Shown here one piece after another: positions 21,700 to 34,000 of a stretch of 64,000 bases of DNA. Each line of letters opens with the position of its first letter. Within the stretch, counting starts at the first letter, position 1. Source of the DNA: Paragonimus skrjabini miyazakii (lineage: Eukaryota > Platyhelminthes > Trematoda > Plagiorchiida > Troglotrematidae). The notes under the pieces were generated by a model. The model ran no database searches. It saw only the letters and a list, made by a program, of their open reading frames with translations, and was not told the origin of the DNA. Where the stretch lies: assembly GCA_014338405.1 (NCBI GenBank), contig JTDE01000259.1, positions 50,299 through 114,298 of the forward strand, read 5' to 3'. The position numbers were made by a program, and so were the translations under genes.

Positions 21700-23435
21700 C
21701 AACAATAGAAGCCGGGTTTTTTATTGCTGAATGGTTATCAGAAGTGAAGCGTTGAACATGTTTATATAATACAAGTTCAAGTAACCAATATGATATATCA
21801 ATCCACAACTTTCCACCGATGAAAGGTCACAGTGTCTAACCTCAGTTATCTTCGAGAGAAATGATCCACGTCAATGAAAGAAATAAACGGTTTCCATACA
21901 AGAAAATAAACGGTTTCCTGTTTACAAAATATCATCCTTACCCAAAACAAATGATCAAATCCATCCAGGAAAATAACTTAGGCACCCTTAGGAACAGTAC
22001 ACGACCAATCGAGAAAGCATATGTGTTATAAAGTAGCAAACTTTAATTCTTTTATTGAAAGTGTAGCTAGTAGGTTTTTGGTTACGAGTAGGGTGGTGGA
22101 ACCATTAGGTATTTTAAGCACTGATGATTTTCACCAGTAACGCAGCAAGGACCTCATGAAGTTAACAAAAACTGTACGTAAAATATAAGACATAACATTC
22201 ACAAAGTGTATGTTTAATTCCAAAAGCGCGTTTTGGTTTGCTCACTTAAACTACAGATCAAATGTTTCACCCATTTATGCGAATGATGCATCCGTGCTCC
22301 TGATTTCCGGCCACCGTTGTCTCCGTCACTTAGCCCGTATCAGATAGGCTAATAGTGCGGACCACTCGAATTTCTACCGTTGAGTACTCTGAGTATCTAC
22401 AAATTGACGATTGATAGACACGACAGTGAACTCACAGTCTACAAACACGTTGGGTCTTGCATTCATATGCCGAGTAAGCGTCTGTCACGCTGCCTCGTGC
22501 GGCTGCTGTTGATGATTGCAAAGAACCCGAAGTTGACCAGAAGCTAAGGTGGTTGGGGCCTTTAAAAATTTCGCCCATCGCATTGAACGTCATTTAGAGA
22601 ACCGTCTGCAATATGGAAGAACGCACAGCAGTCCACTTGGCTAGTTGTGAATGCTTTCAGACATGACGATATGTTGCACTTGGCGGCAAATATGCACTTG
22701 TAAGGTTACCGACTTTCCCTCGTGGATTTTCACTTAGCTGTTATTCACCTCATAAGTCGTCGGCATTTGCTTCTATCATCTATCAAGCTGAGAGCAGTAT
22801 GTGTCATAGAACTCACGGGGACTACCGAAGACTGCAATGTCTACATGTATGCAACCGTTTCCTTGAAGTCAGTATCCAATCGATTGTAGCCAATGGTGAA
22901 TATGTAATGGACCTACTCTCAGTGAGGATTCATGAAAACTGCAGCAAGAGATAACCCGCGTTTTACTCGATTTTTATACCCCGCACACTCCTGTTCGACA
23001 AAGGGGTATTGTAACATATACTTGTCAGGAAAACAACCTATGCATACTTCAGCTGCGCTGTCTGAAGTAACCCTCCGAATTATCTGGTAAGTCCGAGCTG
23101 AAATCAGTGTTGTCCTGGATATATGGGGCATCCCCAGTAGACATCCAAAGGAGTGTGTGGTGATCCGTTTACACAAACTGAATGGGTAATGACCGTACGA
23201 TGAGCTGAACACTGGTTCCAGCTTCTTCTAACGATCAATGGCGCACTACAGGATCGTAAGTGAGCGTGGCCTGAATGGCAGTGATACGAACACAACAGTA
23301 TGAAAGGCAGAAACAGTAAGTTAAAGTAGATGAACACTGGTTGTGAAGTTGAGTTCACTCAAGAATGATTAGTAGAAAGATCACCTTCAGTAGGGTGAAA
23401 GAGAACACAGAAATTCATTGATCATCCTAAACTCT
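21700..23435. other. no recognised gene
   Basis: A short direct duplication of AAATAAACGGTTTCC lies at about 21884-21920. The more GC-balanced part 22300-23350 contains overlapping minus-strand frames without family motifs. Nothing further can be supported. Confidence 0.4.
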
Positions 23436-23439
23436 TTGT

Positions 23440-23725
23440 CAATTCCAAATTGAACATGATCCCTATTCGATCGCATCTTCCGCAATCATATAGATCTTTC
23501 GGCCTACAGACTTCTTGAGGAGGCGATTGACGTGAGCTTCGCTCTCGTTAGAACTCATCAACGGTGCGAATCATCGTCCGGACCACAATTTACACTCCGG
23601 CCGCTGTCTTCATTAGAGTGATATGTTAACCGCACCGATGGTATTCGCGCATTAGGCATGACCGATCAATCACATTCGAACGCTCATTCCTAACTTTGTG
23701 CAAATGGTGTTCAGATTTCCGGTTG
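23440..23725 (-). mobile_element. family A hammerhead SINE, full length but mutated
   Basis: Head, ribozyme and tail are all recognisable on the minus strand. The far head end shares the AAATGGTGTTCAGA word with the copy at 4055-4330, so that word lies inside or beside the element. Ribozyme at 23523-23567: the core reads TTGATGA (C3 to T), the GAAA word reads GAAG, and the stem I arms GCACCG and CAATCG do not pair. Inactive. Confidence 0.7.
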
Positions 23726-24002
23726 GATCAGTCAGTGGCCACCATGTTGGCCAATTAACATCATGTTTAGCCAGCGTTGGTTATTTACAAAGCTACCGTG
23801 GGACCAGAGCATGCATGCCGTGTTCATTTTTCAGCATAAACTGGCTCACGAATTTGCTACCGGACAGGACGCCACATTCTGAGTAGCTGGTGATATGTCC
23901 ACCTGTTAGATTAATACTGGTTGAGGACAGTGCCAGTCGGTTACAATCGATCAAGTTGCGTCAGAAACCGGAGAAGTACGGAGAAAAGTTGATCAAGGAC
24001 GG

Positions 24003-24268
24003 CTAACATACAAGAGAAGAACCTCTAGCACTAACATCGAATCCGTCTGGAAAACTTTTCAGATACGAGTAAGCTTGTTGCATTCTCTTATATTGTTGAT
24101 GCATTTGTTTGACGGGTCTGTCATTTTCACANNNNNNNNNNNNNNNNNNNNNNNNNNNNNNNNNNNNNNNNNNNNNNNNNNNNNNNNNNNNNNNNNNNNN
24201 NNNNNNNNNNNNNNNNNNNNNNNNNNNNNNNGTCATTTTCACAAATCATCCGCTGTTCCCCTTGGTTT
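24003..24268 (-). CDS. probable last coding exon, interrupted by an assembly gap
   Basis: On the minus strand GTGCTTTCAG is a good splice acceptor, with the exon starting at 24268. The frame then runs to the TAG at 24003-24005. After the gap it reads VKQMHQQYKRMQQAYSYL and then KSFPDGFDVSARGSSLVC, a polar, glutamine-rich sequence with protein-like composition. The 100 N at 24132-24231 break it, but both sides of the gap carry the same 12 bases. If these are one copy, the frame stays open from acceptor to stop (about 154 nt of real sequence). Product unknown. The plus-strand frames across the gap are shadows. Confidence 0.4.
24132..24231. other. assembly gap (100 N)
   Basis: Exactly 100 N. 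The left flank ends and the right flank begins with GTCATTTTCACA, so the two contig ends overlap by 12 bases and the gap may contain no missing sequence. Confidence 0.95.
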
Positions 24269-25599
24269 CTGAAAGCACTGTTTTGTCGGCCGCCAAGGTA
24301 CCGATACTTGACTCTATGTCATTCGAACGAGAGCCTTGAAACAAAACCGTAAAGGATGCTTCGAATAAATAAACATATATTGTGTAGATATAAGGTCTAG
24401 TGGAAAGAGCAAAAGATACCTATTTATCTTATTGGCAGCGTAACCATTCAGTCTCTATACCCTCTGAATCGCTGTTACCTTAGTTCGCGAATTGTCACGT
24501 ATCAGACGGTTCATCTTTAGCATCTCTGGTTGATGATCTCATGCAAAACTAAAACTGGTCAGAGTGAAGTGTTCTTTGGCAGGCAAAAATCAAAAGCTAT
24601 TTCATATAACTAGTAGGTTTTGTTTGTTCCTATGCTGAAATCAGTGACCTACTTGGGTAGATACATTGACAACAACAGCTGGAGCCGTCCAGTAGATAAC
24701 TGGTCTCTATACAGTTTTGTCACTTGCCTAGAGCTCGATTTCCTGGAGTATGTAATGTTGTTGTCATCCACCTGAGTGGAGATATTTGTCTGCTGTTTTG
24801 TTGTTGGTCACTGCGATCGGTTTATGTAAGAACCACCAACATATGCACAATTTAATTATCAGGCTCATCAACCCATCATCGTTTAATATTGTATGAAATC
24901 AGCAATGCATTTTTGTGTATGTGAAAGTACGTTTGAATGAAGCAAGTGGAATGGATGAATATTCACTGAATAATATCAATCATGGGGAAGTGACCGCTTA
25001 GTCATTTGTCAGATACCTTCCATTCTGTCTAAGTGTGCACACTCAAGAAAGGAATGCTATCATTTGGTGTACAGAAAATGACTCATATCTCATGAAAGGC
25101 TGCGACAACCTTTTGCATCGTAATTCAAATATACGTTAAACAGTGACGTTTGGCCTAAGGTTATGATGCGACTGACTCTCGTTAGATTTAGATGACAATC
25201 TGTAAAGTAGCAGCATGAAAATGAGGGTGCTCAAATGCTGTCCAATAATTGTGTGCAGCTTGTGTTACCTAGTCCACAACAAATAGCAGCACTACGGTGT
25301 CATCTGCTTCTTGGACAAAGCAGAATGACCACCGTTTACATGTTGCATAATAAGGAAAGTGGGAAATTGCTCTCAGTTTTTCATCTGTTTCCAGATGCTT
25401 AGATTATAAGCATAATTTCAGAACTGTTTAGAAATATTTGGCGTTATTGTGTTCCAAATAAAAATTACCATTCAGCTGTTATTGTACGGTTCAGTAGCGT
25501 TCTAAGAATTTGTAGGTTGCCAACCAAAGTCTCAGTGACTGTGCGATTTCGGGTTACGCGACGACAAACGTAAATCAGCAAGACAAATTATACTACTCC

Positions 25600-25762
25600 A
25601 CAATGATTCTCGCTGTTCACTCTTAAACTCACAGTCCATGACTGGTTTCGTCCTCGTTCACACTCATCAGGTATAGTCAGTACGGGTAATCGAACCAGTA
25701 ACTCTTTGCGCTATGCGCCAACTTCGTTCTAACCCCGTTATTCCGGACAGACAAAGTCCATC
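25600..25762 (-). mobile_element. family B SINE (SM-alpha-like) with hammerhead
   Basis: Minus-strand order: tRNA-like head with GTTGGCGCATAGCGCAAAGAG (A-box side) and GGTTCGATTACCC (B-box), then the hammerhead at about 25635-25677, then a tail GTGAGTTTAAGAGTG that aligns with the copies at 25800 and 47650. The ribozyme keeps CTGATGAG, GGACGAAAC and GTC. One arm of stem II changed from TCC to TGT, and the first stem I pair is lost. A tRNA-derived head joined to a hammerhead is the layout of the schistosome SM-alpha SINE. Confidence 0.78.
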
Positions 25763-25799
25763 CAAATGCAATGGCTCGAAATTGAGTTCAAAATAATTA

Positions 25800-25990
25800 T
25801 TGATTCATTTGCCACGGGCGGTGCTCATAAAACTGGTAGTCGAGCGTATGAGCTCTGGTCTGCAACGCAAAGAGTCATTGGTTCGATCCCCATTAGACCT
25901 ATTTTTACCTGATGATCCAAAACAAGGAAGAAACCTGTCGTGGAGTGTCCGTTTGAAGGTAAACACCAAGAATCAATACGATCTTGATTT
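25800..25990 (+). mobile_element. family B SINE (SM-alpha-like) with hammerhead
   Basis: Plus-strand copy with the best tRNA-like head: GTAGTCGAGCGTATGAGC (A-box region), AACGCAAAGAGTC and GGTTCGATCCCC (perfect B-box), all typical of RNA polymerase III internal promoters. The hammerhead follows at 25903-25945 and the family tail after it. Only about 40 bp separate it from the minus-strand copy at 25600-25762, and the two heads face each other. Confidence 0.8.
25903..25945 (+). ncRNA. SM-alpha-type hammerhead ribozyme, nearly intact
   Basis: Stem I TTTTAC with GTGGAG pairs over 6 bp with wobbles. Core CTGATGA (25909-25915) is perfect. Stem II TCC and GGA pair around AAAACAA, but the closing G-C pair is lost (G10.1 deleted, C11.1 to A). 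GAAAC follows, stem III is AC with GT around CT, and the cleavage site is GTC just before 25940. Weak or no activity is expected because of the stem II closing pair. Confidence 0.65.
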
Positions 25991-26009
25991 CGAGCTCCTG
26001 TGGCCGCAG

Positions 26010-27100
26010 TCAGTGCAAAAGTGGCAGTCCTAGATGGACTGTGCCTATCTCTATAAATGGGATGAAAATCATGTTATAACTCAATAATATGGTGTACTTT
26101 TGTCTTAATGGCTGTAAAGATAACATTTCAAACGCCCTATTTGACGGTGTTATTTCTCTGAAGCTAATTAATATATACATCAACTCAACCACTATCACAA
26201 ACGGCTCCAAGGTAAATTTATGCAACTATGTATAACCAGAGAGGCAGAAAGTAGAACGTTCGAGATCTTTTTGTATAAAACTGTCTGTTCGAACCAAGAC
26301 GGTCTTGACATCACAGGTAAGAAGTTGTGATAGATAATCTCGAAGTGAAAGGAGTTCGACGTACGTGAGCGCTGGATCCTTTAGGACAATTGTTTTCATG
26401 ACCATGATTATATGAGTTGACGGAGCACATTTTTCCAGAACAATCTTATTAAACTTCAACCCAGCTGAAGATAACAAAGCACAATCAAAGGCTAACAAGT
26501 TTATATATGCTTTATCACCTACAATAAACGATACTAGCACTTAGGTGTCACAAACAAAATCGGCATAACCACGTTAGAGTTTTATGGTAGTTGTTTAGCC
26601 CATAGTCCATTGTCTTTTGTCAGAGGTCATCGGTCATAAGTCATTCTCAATCCACATTGGCAAGTGGCTATCCGGCAAACGAAAACACTTCCAGGGCTTG
26701 ACTTGTAGCATTCAACTCAGTTTCTTGCTCGCCGCACCACGTGTTACGCAATTCCAATAGTCATGCTCACCGGCCCTACCTGCATCTATGAGCAGACAGC
26801 CCCTAGTCCCACAGCTCTTTCTTAAATTGAAACAAAACACACAAGGCCGCAGCCAACACTCATACACTCGTCCAATTTGAATGAGACAGTCGGATGAAAC
26901 TTGATGCGATCGAAGGACAGCCAAGCGTGACGTAAGTAGATGAGGATAAGCGCAATGGAAGAGTGTAGCAATAAATACGGGCGCGAATACGGCACCATAT
27001 AGTACGATCACTGTAATCGTTAGAAAAATGAGTTTGTACAGAGTCCGACAACATAAAATGACACAACACAATGATTTAGTATAAAGTAAACATTAATGAG
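26010..27100. other. possible exon at 26226-26540 (-), otherwise nothing recognised
   Basis: The minus-strand frame 26226-26540 has well-balanced composition (for example TYVELLSLRDYLSQLL) and is preceded by a TTTATTGTAG acceptor-like site at 26526. I recognise no family and no matching donor. The overlapping minus-strand frames at 26712-27071 look like chance. Confidence 0.25.
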
Positions 27101-27109
27101 AATCGATCG

Positions 27110-27295
27110 CAGCTCTCACATTTCCATAGTCTTTCAGTCAACCTCTTTAAGGCAAACACCTTATGTGAGTTTCGTTCATCGTTAGTGCTTATGCTTGCCA
27201 CAACCGAAATTTGAGCTTCGGCCTAGTTTTCAAGAGGCAACTATGTTGACTACTGAGCTTTTGATCTGACGCTCCGCTGCATTTACTCGTGAGCA
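27110..27295 (-). mobile_element. family A SINE, stem II of the ribozyme deleted
   Basis: Plus-strand spelling CCATAGTCTTTCAGTC, GTGAGTTTCGTTCATCG, TTAGTGCTTATGCTTGCCAC and AACTATGTTGACTACTGAGC follow the family order on the minus strand. The whole of stem II is missing from the hammerhead. Confidence 0.6.
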
Positions 27296-27299
27296 ACGC

Positions 27300-29080
27300 C
27301 ACAATTATTTCATCGCTTCAACTGGGTACACAGTAACTGTCTTATTAAATCTAATCAACGTCCCCAAGACTAGGACTTTTCTCCAAATGGAAGCCATGTA
27401 AATCAAAAGCTTGCTGCGCAGTGTTTGCTTATTAGTGAATAGTGGAGGATTTCGGCCTATAAAAATCAACCGTCTCTCCCAACTAATCACAGCTGTCGCA
27501 TTAATTTAACTGTAGTTACAATACTGTCATTTTTTGGTTGGTAATTATGCTATCACGTATAAGTGTTCCGCTACAAACCCAACTCCATTGCATACAACTT
27601 TGTCGTTTAGGTTGGTCTGACATCTACCTAATTGTTATGATTGCTATGCGGAACAGGACAGGCTTACCAATTAAGAGAGTATTGTAGCAAGTGTTCAATC
27701 TCGTGCACTACTGAGATATCAACGCGCTATGCTCGAAGTACGCACTGCAGTTAGTCAATCTACGACGGAAAACGGACGCAGTGCGCGTGCGCTCTAGTTT
27801 CCTATTAGTCTACTGGATAACTAGGGCTGACTTTCAATTACAGGAAAGGCTTCAAAAACTATAATCATATATTGACCATCAGAGGCATGTTAAAATATTC
27901 AGAAGATGCTACACTGAAAAGGGAAGCATTATATGCTATACTAGACAGCAAAATCGGTGCTTACAATGTATACACATTTGGGCCTGTTTTGGTTAATGTA
28001 ATTTGAACAACACTAGCAGTTGACCATAGGTTTTGTGTTCCCACTGACTTTTCTGTCAATCCTTTTCAAGTGGAACCGATTGACTCTCCTGAACCAATCA
28101 TGTTGATTGCTTCATCAATTACTTCACTTCAACAAAAAACAAATGATCGTATGTGAACGCTTAGTCACATTCGCTTGTAAGCTATTCTCAAATTTTCACA
28201 GCGTTGAACAAGATTGTTTCCTGCAAGTAGGAGTCGGAGTACAAAGTTGATCGTGGCACAGATCTTCATTAAAGTTGGGTTTCAATATAGCCAAATCTAG
28301 AGTCCTGTACCGTCTCTAGAAAAGGAGCAATTAAACAATCTATCAAGATTTGTAAGCTACGGTTAGACAAAAATAATATGGACGTATTTGGGAGAATTAT
28401 TTTTCGAGTAATCTAAATATGGTGCACTTAAAACATCGTGTTTATTCACATTCATGGCAAACCAAAAGGGAGGCACACTTCCCAAACAGGTTTTACTTGA
28501 CGAGCAAACATAACCAGACAGTCTTCAACGAAATTCATCACAGTCTTACTACAATAAGTCATCAATGATTGTTGTATTTTTCCAAAGCTTCTATTGACTC
28601 TGATAAGGGTGAGACTTAGAAAGCTAATACTTCCAAGTAATAAGGACTAGTATGATGCCACGTATTATTGTGTCAGTATTTCATGAACGATCTCTTCACC
28701 TCTCCCACTTATAAGGACAGTCACGACTGGTTGGAGGTTCAAATCGACAAGTCTTGTTTACAGTGAGACTCTATGATGTTGCTACTGCTGAATGATGTGG
28801 TTCGGAACAACATTTCGACTCATTCTAAGAGTTTGCACCATCTTGACGTCGAAAATACCAGACAGAAAAGTAGAGAGTTAGGTGGCCTGGACCTGACCTT
28901 AAAATTGCACGCGTTTAATTCACACCTATATATACTTTTAGTGATATGTTTTCTGAACATCTCACACAAAGCGAATGAGGTACAATGATTTTGAACTGAT
29001 CGAGCAAGCTGAACACTATTCATAAAAGTTTTGGTCAAGCATTTGTATATTGTGAGGCCGCTTACATTGTGGTTACCATT
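27300..29080. other. no recognisable feature
   Basis: Short frames only, no repeat or exon supported. Confidence 0.45.
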
Positions 29081-29084
29081 CTTG

Positions 29085-29265
29085 TCTTACACACACGAAG
29101 GCCGGAATGCAGAATTCGGTCCGGAATAAAGTATGCACTAGTGATGAGCTCTATTAAGATCGAAACTCAAGTTTAGTGCCTCCTTACAAAGTCGGCAGAC
29201 CGATAGGCTTATCTGAATGCGAATGGTGCGACCAATTGTGGGTGCTGTTCAAGTTGTGGTAATCA
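29085..29265 (+). mobile_element. family A hammerhead SINE
   Basis: Plus-strand copy: head words GAAGGCCGGAATGC and TTCGGTCCGG, the hammerhead at 29135-29179, and the tail AAGTCGGCAGACCGATAGGC, GAATGCGAATGGTGCGACC, AATTGTGGGTGCTGTTCAAG. The tail ends the same way as the 60664 copy. Stem I (GCACTA with TAGTGC) is perfect. Confidence 0.7.
29135..29179 (+). ncRNA. family A hammerhead ribozyme, mutated core
   Basis: Stem I GCACTA/TAGTGC perfect, GATCGAAAC intact, but C3 of the core is G (GTGATGA) and the cleavage triplet is GTT. Stem II is weakened (GCTCT against AGATC). Inactive or nearly so. Confidence 0.6.
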
Positions 29266-30475
29266 AAATCTCTGAACATCTGTTAATGAATCACATTTCT
29301 ACAACGGAATCTTAGGTGGCTGAGCAAACCTGCAGATAATCAGAGTTGACCGAATTAGCAGTGACATGTCACATTCATGTGTTGCATGGTACTGAGCCCG
29401 CCTTGTGGTCGACGGGAACAAGTGAGCTGGTCCTGCTGGGTCACAGCCCTGAGTACATACATTATGGATATTTACTGTTAGTAGTGTCTGTTAGAAAAAG
29501 TGGAATATTTCACAGTCGTTATACTCAGGTGCCTCATGCACTTTCGTGCATTAGATGAAATTTTACCAAGGAAACCGCTGGTTTCAGAGTGAATTAGTAA
29601 CGGATGTGTTGTTATTTTTACTTAACCGTATGTGGTACTCGGACTAAGATGTTTAGGCAAACGAAAAAGAGAAAGACAAGAAGGGTTCGTGCGAATGAAC
29701 AATACTGAGCAAAATTCAACCAGGTGATCGATGTCGAAGAATGAGAGAACGCATGTAAAAGTGCGGTGACTAGACATCGAGGGCTATAACGTCCGTCATG
29801 CCAGGTCCACTCTGGTTTGCGAACGTTGCGTAATCCCGACCATTTGTTTCTGACAACGAGTGTGCGTATGGATGTATAGTCTGCGTGGGCCGAGCTTTGT
29901 GAACCATACTTTCCACGTTTTGTCCGAGAATGGGCTCTCGGCGTGACTCCTAATCTCAGCTGGTAGAGTGCTGGTGACATTTAACTACGGTATTTCTGAT
30001 GGCAGTTTGCTAACAGCATAGCGAGTAATGGTTGTTTGCAAATTAGATAAAAATTGAGCTGACCCTGTTAAGAACATAAAATCCACCGTAGAAAATCGTA
30101 ACACACTTGCTGATCTTTACAGGTCACAAATGAGCCCTCATCACAAATTAACACGTTCCAGTCGTTTTATAACATTGAAATCTCTGCTTTTATCTAATGG
30201 TAATGGCGTTTAAACTATTTTTGAGGTCATTTTAAACAAACACTATCAATCTAACAAGAGCTCACTAGTTTTACCTCTTGGGCTGATTGGCCAGACTGCT
30301 GAGACGCAGCACGAAACGTTACTATGTCCCAATGAGATTTGGATGCACATGTAAATGTGCCTTAATGTCGACATACTCACAGATAGAACTTCCCAAGCAA
30401 ACACCTTCTGTAGAATGAATTGTGGTTTTTAACAAAGGTCGACAGCAGAATGCTTATTTATTTCTTAGTCATTAG

Positions 30476-30898
30476 CTAAAACATTGACAAGTTGACCACA
30501 AAGCGTGGATTACTAGCTAACAGCGACAAACAAATTATCATATATGTCTGCAGTAATGTGATGGTGGACTGTCCCAATTTCTTCACATCATGATGCAGTG
30601 ACCTTTGGCAAAACAACTTCGACCATCTGCCGACACTTATTTTGTGTTCTTCCGTTATCTTGTTATTATTAAAACTAGTCACGTTCGGTGTAAATGAATG
30701 TGCCTGTCGTTGATAGTTTGGATAATTAGGTAACCAAACTACATTTAAAAATACTGTAACCTGAATTCGGAACATTTGTATGATAGGAAATATCCTAAAA
30801 AATTGGTTTTGATACTTTAAAATCGATTCTAATGTAGGCATTAAAACCCAAGCAATGTTTAGTTGCAATAGAAGTATCCAAAAGATAAAACATACCAT
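30476..30898 (-). other. 140-codon open frame with N-terminal hydrophobic segment, unproven
   Basis: It begins MVCFIFWILLLQLNIAWVL, which would pass as a signal peptide, and runs 140 codons without an intron signal. It is one of the longest open frames in the window outside the retroelements. No family motif, weak start context and AT-driven composition; it may be chance. Confidence 0.2.
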
Positions 30899-30984
30899 AA
30901 CAAAAATACAAGTCTAATGTATGTGATTTGTAAATCAAGCGAGTGTTTCACTTTTGGTAACAATAGCATCAAACATAATAATCT

Positions 30985-31075
30985 AGCATTTTTTCGGAAA
31001 GAAACATTAGGCTCAAGTTTTGCTGCCGTTAGAACTCACTCTAACACTGTTAGGGAAGAGGCCGTTTAAAAGACT
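30985..31075 (-). mobile_element. family A SINE fragment, very degraded
   Basis: Plus-strand GGAAAGAAACATTAGGCTC, AAGTTTTGCTGCCGTTAGAAC and TCACTCTAACACTG follow the tail-to-ribozyme order of the family. GAAA and core words are both mutated. Confidence 0.45.
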
Positions 31076-31079
31076 ATCC

Positions 31080-34000
31080 TCATGCGATCAGACTCAAATG
31101 GTGTCCAGTTTAAATCAGTAAAATTCCGGACTACTTATTGTCTATTAATTAGCCAAAGGTTTTAAACGTGTATTTGTTGCTTACCCTGTAGGCTCACAAT
31201 TAAGACAATCGAGTTAACCTGTGTTTTCTATGGTCTATGAACAAACATTGTTGATCACTCTGGTTGATTGTAATACTTAGACTTCAATGGATAGACATGA
31301 AGAAAACGGTTACAATGAGGGCAGTAGATGGGGACATAATTATTTCCATGTGGATTCTACTGAGCAGTCAAAATGTACAATATTACTTTTAAATCACTCA
31401 AGTTTTGACCAGTTAATGCGACTGACACCACAAAAAATGAGTTCTCATCGAACGGAATTGTTTTCGTTAAATTCCTATCAGTAGCCGGTATAATCATATG
31501 AACTTAAGTAGTTGATAAGAAGTTGCTGACAAAAAATAAGTGTAATATACACTAACTAGAGTTAAATGACAAGAACAACACATTTGTGGTTGGTAACACG
31601 AGTCAGATATGCCCAAGATAGTCGGTATTAGCTGGGGGTGATCAGTCAGACAGAAATAGAAAGTTTTTCTGTGCTTGACCACTATGGTCTCAGGTTTGGA
31701 ACAAATTCTTCTTGGATATATAAGTCGTAGTACCGTACTCAGTTTACTGCAACCTCCTCTACAGATAGGGTGTTTCGCACCGTCTACGGGGAAGCTACCA
31801 CCTAAATTGTAAAACTCACATTGTCGATAGTGTGAGAGAAATGCTTTACATGTGGACGTGACGAGATTGTCTACTATTCGAAGTAAACAGTATCAGTTCT
31901 GTTAGACATATTTGAACTCCATCAAATAACCTGTATGAAAAGTTTGGATTGCATTATCAAAAAGAGGAAAACTGTAACCCGTTTAGCGCAGTAACTATAA
32001 TAACGAAATATGACATGAAAATAATACAAATTCTTAATTTCCAACTGCTGACACGTTAGCAAGGATGAGCAAATTGACATAAGCATTTGGATACAGGTAG
32101 CAAGCTCATGATGATGTAACGCAAATGCTTCAGGACAACCAAAATGTGCTCATTACTTGTCCGTTATGGCACACAGAAGGCATTTAGAACTTAAATAACA
32201 TGTATTGTTTCAGTTTGTTGACAAATTTTTCCCTTTATATATTTCCAAAGCTTTCATGCCACTTGGTAGATTCAGAGTGCCCCGGATTTACGACCACATG
32301 TGTAATCAGTGTCAGAGGTTTCGAGTTAGAGGAATATGACTGTTATGAGTGTGCTAAAGGACCAGTTTACAATGAGTTCCGGTCTCCTATCAACCTGTTC
32401 AAACTCTGACTGGTTCAAGTGCATCATTTCCTGCTTTACACCGGTTTTAATTTCTGCGCGCCTATATGCCGCGATTTATTCACCTCAGCTGACCAGAACA
32501 TTTAACGTGTTTTTAAAGAGGGTAGATTTCATGTTGTCATGATTAATTTCTCTAATACCATTCAGGTGCCTCATTGTTTCCCTGACTCTGCTCTCTCATC
32601 TTCTCGGAATGTTAGCTTAGTTTAATCTATACACACTTCTTGTTACAGATTACGAAATTGTGGAAAGTTGATTTTGAAACTCAGTTTAACAATGCGTATA
32701 TTCGGGACTATCTCGGATAACAAGACATTGCCTCGCTTAATTACTAACGATACATAATTCGCTGATTTTTAAATTCACGCACGATTTATCTGAGAAAACC
32801 ATGAAGCTATCCAGTCGTAGGTTTTGTAAAAAATACAGCACACTATCACTACAACTTATGAGTCAAGTCACATTTTACTAGATAAAACGAACACATACTT
32901 ACTGTATTTGATTTAATGTCAAGTGATTTTTGCTTTATCGGATTATTCTTGTGAAGACCAGTCTTTCTTATATAGAAGTTTTCAGTATAACCTCAGAAAA
33001 AACCATCCTCGCAAGCCCAATAATGTTTTTCAGCCAATAGCCTACAGCGAACCATAGAATAACTGTATAATAACTAAATTTCCTGCTGCTATCCAATCAG
33101 AAAGCTTAGTAAGACATGCGTGGGAACTGTACTTATGTTGCATAAAATTGTCTTCTGAAATATTATATACAGGAGGGTAAAACACATGTAACTAAGTGGG
33201 ACAGATCACCATTTCTCAAAAAATAAGTGTTGATTTAAATCAATTGAAACTTGTGTATGTTACTAGACCTTAAGAGTTCACTGTTTAGACCGCATAACAC
33301 ACGAATTTGACAATGTGTGTTGAAATGACTTCAAAGTTTAAACTATGGCACAGGTTGCTATGATACAATGACACAGTTGCTTGAGTCCGACAAAAAACAG
33401 ATTCAAAGAAGGTTTGTCGTTTTGTTAGTTAGAGTATAAGTAAAAAGGCATTGTGGCTATTTTCAGTGTGTTTTAAGGATCCAGTTTATGAAGACAGAAG
33501 TAGTTGGGAGTGAACTCAGAACTATTTCATTGTTTGTGGGTTAGTTATTTGTTTTTCTTCTTCGGTGTTCAAGTTCTTTTAATCATCCAGTTTGTCTTAT
33601 GGATTAACCTGCTACAGTGACCGAAACTAAAAGACGTTCGCGCATAGCGCTCACCACAATTGCTACTAGGTGCAACACTTCTAGTTTCATTTACAAATCG
33701 AGTGTCCAGTGCAAACTCGAGAGCAGAAAGTCAGCAGGTGTGTATCTAAAGGATTTTTTGATCTGCCAGGAAAGAATAATGGAGTTTTGCTTTCAAAAGA
33801 ACAAAAGAGACAATGCCAACCTAGAACGGTTTGTAGCAACACCCTAAAATTACCACACACAATGTACTGAATGTGTACAAATTATTTGTTCATAAACTCA
33901 GATGAATGAAAGGCCAGAGTGTAATTTTTGTTAAATTTGTCATTCAATTTCAAACTTCTTGAAGTATTTTTTGGTCACTTGAAATGGTTGCTTTTATTAT

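Noticed and set aside
29940..29985. CTCAGCTGGTAGAGTG, a good tRNA A-box
   Set aside because: No B-box (GGTTCGANNCC) at the right distance and no cloverleaf; neither a tRNA gene nor a clear SINE head.
30290..30325. CTGAGACGCAGCACGAAACGTT
   Set aside because: CTGAGAC lacks the GA of the core; the CGAAACGTT match alone is expected by chance.
32240..32409. Cysteine-bearing C-terminal frame (+), Ly6-like at first sight
   Set aside because: The cysteine spacing does not fit Ly6/CD59, and no signal peptide or partner exon was found.
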